This document shows, in pieces, positions 5,957-11,425 of a stretch of 11,425 bases of DNA (the stretch's first letter is position 1; the number at the start of each line of letters is the position of its first letter). The stretch covers positions 1 to 11,425 of the forward strand of contig JAIUYC010000032.1 in the NCBI GenBank assembly GCA_020216575.1, given 5' to 3'. The translations under genes and the position numbers were made by a program. The DNA comes from Coleofasciculus sp. S288 (GTDB lineage: Bacteria > Cyanobacteriota > Cyanobacteriia > Cyanobacteriales > Coleofasciculaceae). Under the pieces are notes generated by a model, which searched no databases, was not told where the DNA came from, and saw only the letters and a program-made list of their open reading frames with translations.

Positions 5957-6253
5957 GAGGTTCTGAACTCCATTAAAGAGGTTCTGAACTCCATTAAAGA
6001 GGTTCCGAACTCCGTTAATGAGGCTGTGATACTCCATTAAAGAGGTTCTGAACTCCGTTAATGAGGTTCTGAACTCCGTTAATGAGGCTGTGATACTCCA
6101 TTAAAGAGGTTCTGAACTCCATTAAAGAGGTTCCGAACTCCATTAATGAGGTTCTAAGCTCCATTAAAGAGGTTCTGATACTCCATTAAAGAGGTTCTGA
6201 ACTCCGTTAATGAGGTTCCAAGCTCCGTTAATGAGGTTCTGATACTCATTCAA
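5957..6253. repeat. Tandem array: 14 units of 21-22 bp
   Basis: The unit is GAGG, then TTCTGAA, then CTCC, then ATTAAA or GTTAAT, and is 21 bp long. Fourteen units run head to tail with no spacers. Starts are 5957, 5978, 5999, 6020, 6042, 6063, 6084, 6106, 6127, 6148, 6169, 6191, 6212 and 6233. Units 4, 7 and 11 are 22 bp: 4 and 7 have GAGGCTGTGATA, and 11 has GAGGTTCTGATA. A degenerate half unit (GAGGCTTGAAGACTC) follows at 6254. Each junction forms an imperfect dyad, GAACTC ... GAGGTTC. The 21-bp period equals about two DNA turns. It lies just upstream of the STAND gene; the function is unknown. Confidence 0.92.
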
Positions 6254-6303
6254 GAGGCTTGAAGACTCAACGACAAGGTTCGAGAGTAGGCACAAGACAC
6301 ACC

Positions 6304-9300
6304 ATGAACACCCCACGCCAACCTGAAGATGTTGCTGCTACTAATGATCGCTCCTTGAAAGCTTTGGTGCGAGCCATTACACTCTCTCAGGGGCAATTTC
6401 GGCTGATTTTGGCGCGTTGCAATTATGGGGCTTTACGGGAACGGATGGTGCAACGCTTGCGGGAACTCTCTGCTATCGAGATTCGAGAGATCGTCTTACC
6501 TGAGTCTATCAAGAGCCTTTATACCACAATCCAAGCAGAACTAGGAGATGAAGTACCAAAAGCTTTGATGGTATTTGGACTGGAGTCAGTGAGCAATCTC
6601 CGTGCTGTTTTCACGTCTAGTAATTATATACGAGAGGAGTTTAGTAAACATTTCCCGTTCCCTCTGGTGTTATGGATTAATGATGAGGTGCTGCAAACGT
6701 TACTTCGGGTAGCGCCAGATTTGGAGAGTTGGGCGACGAGTGTTGAGTTTGCGCTGACTACGGATGAATTGCTTGGTTTGCTGCGGCAAAAGACGGATGA
6801 AATTTTTGCGGGTGATTCAACTCCTAAGCTAGAAAACTGTTTTGAAATAGAAGCGGCTTGGAAGGATTTGCAACGTCGAGGGCAAGGATTGGAGCCTGAT
6901 TTAGAAGCGAGTTTAGAATTTGTTAGAGGGTTGGATGATTTTGCATGCGATCGCATAGAGGAAGCGTTAGAGCATTACCAAAAAAGTTTGACGTTTTGGC
7001 AGCAGAGCAACGATTTAGAACGGCAAGGAAGAGTATTACTGAATATTGCTCTCTGCTATAACCGAAAGGCTGAGAAAAATCAGGCAGAACGTCAATGCTA
7101 TTGGGAACAATCAAGAGATTATCTTAACCGCTGTATTAAGTTATTTGCTCTAGCTAAACGTCTAGATTTAGTAGCTCAGTATGGTAGTAAACTCGCTGAA
7201 GTTCTACGGCAATTACAAGCTTGGGACGAGTTAAAGGCTTTTATTCCAAAAATTGGAAAGCTACATCATGAATATGGTAAAACGAGCGAAATCGCTCAGG
7301 ATTACGGATTTTTGGCGGAGATAGCTCTAGAAGAGTCACGTTGGCACAAGGCTAATCAATTCACTCAAAAAGCACTGCAAACATTAGCTAAGATTCCGGA
7401 GATTCAATCCCATGAACACGGTTTATATCGGTTGCTTTTAGCGCGTTCACAGCAGCATTTAGAGCAAATACCAGAGGCGATTGCTAATTTAGAACAAGCA
7501 AGACAGGAAAGCAAGCCCCAGTATAATCCAGAGCTTTATATTGATATTTTGGGAGAATTGCGATCGCTCTACTTCCAGCAAGGAGAATATCTCAAGGCAT
7601 TTGAAGTTAAGCAAGAGAAGCGTTCAATTGAGTATCAGTATGGAATTCAAGCCTTTGCTGGTGCGTCCCACCTTCAGCCAAAACAGCAGGTTATTAATCC
7701 TAAACTGGCGCAAATTGAGCGAGAAGCGATCGTTGCTCAGGAAATCGCCGCTTCGGGTCGGGAACCATTTGTCAAGCGTTTAATAGAAAGAATTAGTGAT
7801 AATTACCACAAACTAACTGTAATTCATGGTCAATCAGGAGTGGGAAAAAGTTCGATTATACAGGCGGGGTTTGTTCCGGCGCTGAAACAGCGGCCTATTG
7901 GAGAGCGAGATGCTTTACCTGTTGTGCTGCGAGTTTACACCGATTGGGTTGGGATGTTAGGGAGGTGTCTGGCAGAAAGATTTGAGGAGGTTCGAGGTAA
8001 GAGATTAACTATACCGCTTGATTCAACAGACATGATTATTAAACAGTTACGTCTCAACCCAGATTGTAACTTGTTAACAGTCCTCATTTTTGACCAGTTT
8101 GAAGAATTTTTCTTTGTTGCAAAAGAGCCAGCTAAACGGCGGCAATTTTATGAATTTTTGGGTCTCTGCTTGAATATTCCGTTTGTAAAAGTCATCCTGT
8201 CTCTACGGGAAGACTATTTACATTATTTGTTAGAGTGCAATCGCCTCAATCATCTGGATGCAATTAACAACAACATTCTAGACAAAGATATTCTTTGTTA
8301 CTTAGGGAATTTTTCGCCGGAAGAGGCGCAAGTTATCATCGAAAGCTTGACAAACCGCTCCCAGTTTTACTTAGAGCCAGGGTTAATAGATGAACTTGTG
8401 AAGGACTTAGCGGTTGAGTTTGACTCAGTACGTCCTATTGAATTGCAGATTGTAGGCGCACAACTTCAGGAAAACCAAATTACCACTCTGGAAAAATATC
8501 GGGGGCTTGGTGACAACCCAAAGGGCGTATTAGTCAAGAAATATTTAGAAGGAGTCATTAAAGACTGCGGTGAAGCAAATGAAAAAATTGCTCGTTTGGT
8601 CTTGTACTGGCTAACAGATGAAAATCTCACTCGTCCCCTCAAGACTCGTACTGAATTGGCAAAAGATTTAGCAGTAGCCGGTTTAAAAGCAAAAATTAAC
8701 AAATTAGAGTTGGTGTTACCGATTTTAGTCGGATCAGGATTAGTCGTTCGAGTGCCAGAATCTCCGGATGACCGTTATCAACTGGTACACGATTATCTAG
8801 TGGTATTTATTCGCCAACATCAGGGAGCTGAAGTAGAAGAACTGAGAAAGGAGGTGGAGTTTCAAAGAAAACGAGCGGAAAAACTTCAGATACTAGGGCA
8901 GAGCGATCCCCTAAGTCGCTATTCAGAAGCACTCTTTAATCAAGGGAAAAAGTTAGAGGCATTGATAGAAGGTTTACGGGCAGGAATACCACTGAAGCAG
9001 ATGGGTGGAGCTAAAAGTGATACTGGGATAAGGGTTGTGACAGTACTGCGCCAGGAAGTTTACGGAGTCTTAGAGTACAACCGCTTGGAGGGGCATGAGT
9101 CTGAGGTCAATGACATCAGCTTTAGTCCCGATGGCAAGATGATAGCCTCTGCTAGTAAGGACAAGACTATCAAACTCTGGAGTTGTGAGGGACATCTTCT
9201 CTATACCTTTGAGGGGCATAACGGTGCAGTCAATCGCGCTTGCTTTAGCCCTAACGGCAAGATGATAGCTTCGGCTAGTTGGGACAGGACTATCAAACTC

Positions 9301-10785
9301 TGGAGTTGTGAGGGAAAGCTCCTCCATACCTTTGATGGACATAACGCTGGGGTATATAGCGTCAGCTTTAGCCCTGACGGCAAGATGATAGCTTCAGCTA
9401 GTTGGGACAAAACTATCAAACTCTGGAGTTGCAAAGGCAATCTCCTCCACACTCTTTATGGACATTACGCTGAAGTATATAGCGTCAGCTTTAGCCCTGA
9501 CGGCAAGATGATAGCTTCGGCTAGTTGGGACAGGACTATCAAACTCTGGAGTTGTGAGGGTTATCTTCTCCATACCCTTGATGGGCATAGCGATGCGGTC
9601 TATAGCATCAGTTTTAGCCCCGATGGTAAGATGCTTGCCTCTACCAGTAAGGACAAGACCATCAAACTCTGGAGTTGTGAGGGAAAGCTCCTCCACACCC
9701 TTAACGAGCATAACTATGTAGTCTATAGCGTTAGCTTTAGTCCTGACGGTAAAACAATGGTTTCTGCTAGTAGTGACGGAGCTATCAAACTCTGGAACCG
9801 TGCAGGCAATCTTCTCAGTACTATCGAAGGGCATAATGATGCGGTCTATAGCGTTAACTTTAGCCCTGATAGTAAGAAGATTGCCTCTAGTAGTAGGGAC
9901 AAGACGATTAAACTCTGGAACCGTGCAGGCAATCTTCTCAACACTATTGAGGGGCATGAGGCTGGAGTCAATAGCGTCTGTTTTAGCCCCGATGGTAAGA
10001 TACTTGCCTCTGCTAGTCAGGACGCGACTATCAAGCTTTGGAGCCGTGAGGGCAATCTCCTCCGTATCTTTGAGGGACATGAGTCTGGAGTCAATAGCGT
10101 TTGCTTTAGCCCCGATGGTAAGATGCTTGCCTCTGGCAGTTGGGACAGAACCATCAAACTATGGAGTATTGAGGGTAAGCTCCTCCTTACCAGTGAGAGG
10201 TATTATGCTGGAGTCAATAGCGTTTGCTTTAGCCCCGATGGTAAGATGCTTGCCTCTGGCAGTTGGGACAAAACCATCAAACTCTTGAGTCTTGAAGGCG
10301 AACTGATTGGTACTCTCAAGGGACATAACAATGAGGTCAATAGCGTTTGTTTTAGCCCCGATGGTAAGATGCTTGCCTCTGCCAGTCGGGACAAGACGAT
10401 TAGACTTTGGAGCAATAGAAGTAATCTCCTCCGCACTATCGAAGGGCATCAAGCTGGAGCCAAGAGCATAAGCTTTAGCCCCGATGGCAAGACAATTGCC
10501 TCTGGCAGTTGGGACAAGAGCATCAAACTCTGGAGCCGTGAGGGCAATCTCCTTCACACCCTCAATGGACACAACGATGCGGTCAATAGTATCAGCTTTA
10601 GCCCTGACGGCAAGACAATTGCCTCTGCCAGCGAGGATAAGACAATTATTCTGTGGAATTTGGATTTAGACGATTTACTGGTGCGCGGTTGCAATTGGGT
10701 ACGTGATTATCTGAAGACTAACCCAAATGTGAGTGAAAGCGATCGCCATCTCTGCGACGACATTCCTACTCAGACTCAGAAATAA
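6304..10785 (+). CDS. Large NLR-like protein: N-terminal domain, TPR, nSTAND1 NTPase, 13 WD40 repeats
   Basis: The 1,493-aa product (counted from ATG 6304) has this order. Residues about 18-152 form a conserved-looking alpha/beta domain (SQGQFRLILARCNYGALRER; FPLVLWINDEVLQTLLRVAPD) with no P-loop. About 200-450 is alpha-helical with TPR-like pairs. About 470-835 is a STAND NTPase of the nSTAND1 type, with Walker A GQSGVGKSS at 509-517 and Walker B TVLIFDQFEEFF with D597. A charged coiled coil lies at about 840-863. Residues 929-1461 are 13 WD40 repeats of exactly 41 residues, and a 32-residue tail follows. In STAND proteins, repeat domains sense a ligand or partner and the NTPase oligomerises to signal. 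No effector enzyme domain (protease, nuclease, CHAT, TIR) is seen, so a partner, perhaps the upstream ATPase, may act. ATG 6304 is preferred to TTG 6259; neither has a strong ribosome site. Confidence 0.9.
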   Translation: MNTPRQPEDVAATNDRSLKALVRAITLSQGQFRLILARCNYGALRERMVQRLRELSAIEIREIVLPESIKSLYTTIQAELGDEVPKALMVFGLESVSNLRAVFTSSNYIREEFSKHFPFPLVLWINDEVLQTLLRVAPDLESWATSVEFALTTDELLGLLRQKTDEIFAGDSTPKLENCFEIEAAWKDLQRRGQGLEPDLEASLEFVRGLDDFACDRIEEALEHYQKSLTFWQQSNDLERQGRVLLNIALCYNRKAEKNQAERQCYWEQSRDYLNRCIKLFALAKRLDLVAQYGSKLAEVLRQLQAWDELKAFIPKIGKLHHEYGKTSEIAQDYGFLAEIALEESRWHKANQFTQKALQTLAKIPEIQSHEHGLYRLLLARSQQHLEQIPEAIANLEQARQESKPQYNPELYIDILGELRSLYFQQGEYLKAFEVKQEKRSIEYQYGIQAFAGASHLQPKQQVINPKLAQIEREAIVAQEIAASGREPFVKRLIERISDNYHKLTVIHGQSGVGKSSIIQAGFVPALKQRPIGERDALPVVLRVYTDWVGMLGRCLAERFEEVRGKRLTIPLDSTDMIIKQLRLNPDCNLLTVLIFDQFEEFFFVAKEPAKRRQFYEFLGLCLNIPFVKVILSLREDYLHYLLECNRLNHLDAINNNILDKDILCYLGNFSPEEAQVIIESLTNRSQFYLEPGLIDELVKDLAVEFDSVRPIELQIVGAQLQENQITTLEKYRGLGDNPKGVLVKKYLEGVIKDCGEANEKIARLVLYWLTDENLTRPLKTRTELAKDLAVAGLKAKINKLELVLPILVGSGLVVRVPESPDDRYQLVHDYLVVFIRQHQGAEVEELRKEVEFQRKRAEKLQILGQSDPLSRYSEALFNQGKKLEALIEGLRAGIPLKQMGGAKSDTGIRVVTVLRQEVYGVLEYNRLEGHESEVNDISFSPDGKMIASASKDKTIKLWSCEGHLLYTFEGHNGAVNRACFSPNGKMIASASWDRTIKLWSCEGKLLHTFDGHNAGVYSVSFSPDGKMIASASWDKTIKLWSCKGNLLHTLYGHYAEVYSVSFSPDGKMIASASWDRTIKLWSCEGYLLHTLDGHSDAVYSISFSPDGKMLASTSKDKTIKLWSCEGKLLHTLNEHNYVVYSVSFSPDGKTMVSASSDGAIKLWNRAGNLLSTIEGHNDAVYSVNFSPDSKKIASSSRDKTIKLWNRAGNLLNTIEGHEAGVNSVCFSPDGKILASASQDATIKLWSREGNLLRIFEGHESGVNSVCFSPDGKMLASGSWDRTIKLWSIEGKLLLTSERYYAGVNSVCFSPDGKMLASGSWDKTIKLLSLEGELIGTLKGHNNEVNSVCFSPDGKMLASASRDKTIRLWSNRSNLLRTIEGHQAGAKSISFSPDGKTIASGSWDKSIKLWSREGNLLHTLNGHNDAVNSISFSPDGKTIASASEDKTIILWNLDLDDLLVRGCNWVRDYLKTNPNVSESDRHLCDDIPTQTQK
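9088..10686 (+). repeat. 13 tandem 123-bp WD40-coding repeats
   Basis: Thirteen consecutive 123-bp units, each coding a 41-residue blade of the form GHxxxVxSVxFSPDGKMIASASxDKTIKLWS, follow one another without any length change. Unit starts are 9088 plus multiples of 123. Sub-groups are visible: blades 1-5 share WSCxG, 6-7 share WNRAG, 8 and 12 share WSREG, and 8-11 share VNSVCFSPDGK. Blade 10 has lost the GH pair (ERYYAG) and has LLS for LWS. DNA identity between neighbours is very high, which points to recent duplication or gene conversion. Confidence 0.95.
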
Positions 10786-10928
10786 GAACTTTGGCAAGAG
10801 ATTAACCTATTAGCATCAGTGCGATCGCCTGAAGACTTGCGGCGATGTGAGAAAATGCGATTGTATGAATGATAGATTTTAGCATTAGTGATCGCTCCGT
10901 TCCTCTCAAAACTAACTGCACTAAGGCG

Positions 10929-10961
10929 AGATGCCCGACTTCTTAGAGAAGTCGGGCATCT
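10929..10961. terminator. 15-bp perfect hairpin between convergent genes, probable bidirectional terminator
   Basis: AGATGCCCGACTTCT (10929-10943) and AGAAGTCGGGCATCT (10947-10961) form a perfect 15-bp stem around a 3-nt loop (TAG). It lies between the STAND gene stop (10785) and the end of the convergent nuclease gene (11020). There is no long T-run on either side. The same GATGCCCGACTTCT palindrome is a frequent cyanobacterial intergenic repeat, so it may be both a terminator and a dispersed element. Confidence 0.6.
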
Positions 10962-11019
10962 AAACCGCTGATATGAAAGCCCCTCAACTAACAACTGTCG
11001 ATTAACACTAGCGATCGCA

Positions 11020-11425
11020 CTACCCTCTCACTAACTCCCCTAACCGCTTTAATATACTCAAGACATCGTATAAATCATTCCTACGTCTGTAGAGGGTGAA
11101 CAATTCAGACTCAGCATATTGCGGCGTGTCTTGTCGGATAAGTTTGATGAACAGAAATTCGGTGCCATTAGTTGCCAATCCGTAGGTAGGTTTAGAAGTA
11201 TTAGGATTGTTCATCATATAAAACAACGCTTGCGGCAACGCTTCACCAGCACTAAACTGTTTGTTTTTCGTCTCAATCACCGCTACCCAGAGTTGCTCCA
11301 GTACAATCAGCACATCAACCTTTCCCCTAACAACTTCCCCCTCATCTTCCGCAGTAACCTTCACCTCTGCCTCTGGATGAAAAGGATAGCGAAAGAAACC
11401 CGCTAACGACAGCAAAGGAGACAAC
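11020..11425 (-). CDS. PD-(D/E)XK nuclease-like protein (HsdR N-terminal type), 5' end cut by window
   Basis: About 134 C-terminal residues are visible; the gene enters from beyond 11425. The sequence matches the small cyanobacterial proteins often annotated as restriction endonuclease subunit R, which have an HsdR-N-like PD-(D/E)XK core. Visible core residues are D37 in GKVDVLIV and E51-x-K53 in VAVIETKNKQF (counted from the TTG at 11424), followed by PQALFYM and YGLATNGTEFLFIKL. The conserved SPLLSLAGFF stretch is internal in these proteins, which are about 200 aa, so the TTG at 11424 is not the real start. The function is unproven: nuclease activity is inferred from the fold, and no methyltransferase or specificity subunit is in view. 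The stop is TAG, read from CTA at 11020-11022. HIP1 sites lie just downstream of the stop. Confidence 0.82.
   Translation of the reverse strand, partial: LSPLLSLAGFFRYPFHPEAEVKVTAEDEGEVVRGKVDVLIVLEQLWVAVIETKNKQFSAGEALPQALFYMMNNPNTSKPTYGLATNGTEFLFIKLIRQDTPQYAESELFTLYRRRNDLYDVLSILKRLGELVRG

Larger units (their letters stand above)
5771..6303. other. Intergenic gap between ATPase and STAND genes, filled by repeats
   Basis: The 533 bp between the two genes contain no gene with a start codon and protein-like sequence. Contents are a small CAGAAT-AGA-ATTCTG hairpin (5789-5803), a cloverleaf-like interspersed repeat (5801-5892), and a 14-unit tandem array (5957-6253). The last 50 bp carry two possible starts for the STAND gene (TTG 6259, ATG 6304). 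Confidence 0.75.

Noticed and set aside
6017..6243. Mini-frames ATG-AGG-TTC-TGA at the GTTAAT unit junctions
   Set aside because: They recur simply because the unit contains TTAATGAGG. There is no Shine-Dalgarno before any of them, and most junctions with ATTAAA lack the ATG.
5957..6253. CRISPR-like array
   Set aside because: Units are contiguous with no variable spacers between repeats, and the 21-bp unit itself varies. No cas genes are in view.
9070..10572. Long antisense open frames opposite the WD40 region
   Set aside because: They are mirror images of the 123-bp repeat: a frame without stops in one unit stays open in all. They have no ribosome sites and show repeat-derived composition only.
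10786..11425. Nuclease-like gene as effector of the STAND module
   Set aside because: It is convergent to the STAND gene and separated by a strong hairpin. Small PD-(D/E)XK proteins of this type are common as single genes in cyanobacteria.

Overview
The window is from a cyanobacterium. At least ten copies of the octamer GCGATCGC (HIP1) are scattered through it (for example at 162, 1680, 1922, 2663, 4790, 6947, 7560, 10739, 10821 and 11011), far above chance for 11.4 kb. The gene families and interspersed repeats are also typical of large, repeat-rich, probably filamentous cyanobacterial genomes. The species cannot be named from the sequence.

Left part (1-3900), ordinary chromosomal genes: a multi-pass membrane protein of unknown function (123-1193), a small Cys-rich DUF1636-type predicted metal/Fe-S protein (1269-1673), a convergent membrane-anchored SAM methyltransferase (1722-2501, minus strand), a divergent TonB-like protein with a long Pro/Thr/Asn-rich linker (2611-3735), and tRNA-Gly(UCC) (3827-3897). 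Nothing ties these genes into one pathway.

Middle (3898-4474): about 580 bases with no convincing gene, filled with inverted-repeat elements. A 91-bp MITE-like element has perfect 12-bp ends, and a 181-bp element has perfect 16-bp ends. Short dispersed repeats follow.

Right part (4475-10785): two same-strand genes that look like a functional pair. The first is a 431-aa P-loop ATPase. The second is a protein of about 1,493 aa built as conserved N-terminal domain, TPR-like helices, nSTAND1-type NTPase, short coiled coil and 13 near-identical WD40 repeats. This is an NLR-like layout: a sensor (TPR/WD40) coupled to a switch NTPase, with a second ATPase next to it. The 533-bp gap between them holds a cloverleaf-like interspersed repeat and a tandem array of 14 units of 21-22 bp that ends about 50 bp before the second gene. 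The array and the pair are the most interesting things in the window. A role in signalling, stress response, cell death or phage defence is an inference only.

Right edge (10786-11425): a 15-bp-stem hairpin, probably a bidirectional terminator, then the C-terminal part of a PD-(D/E)XK nuclease-like protein on the minus strand, cut by the window end.
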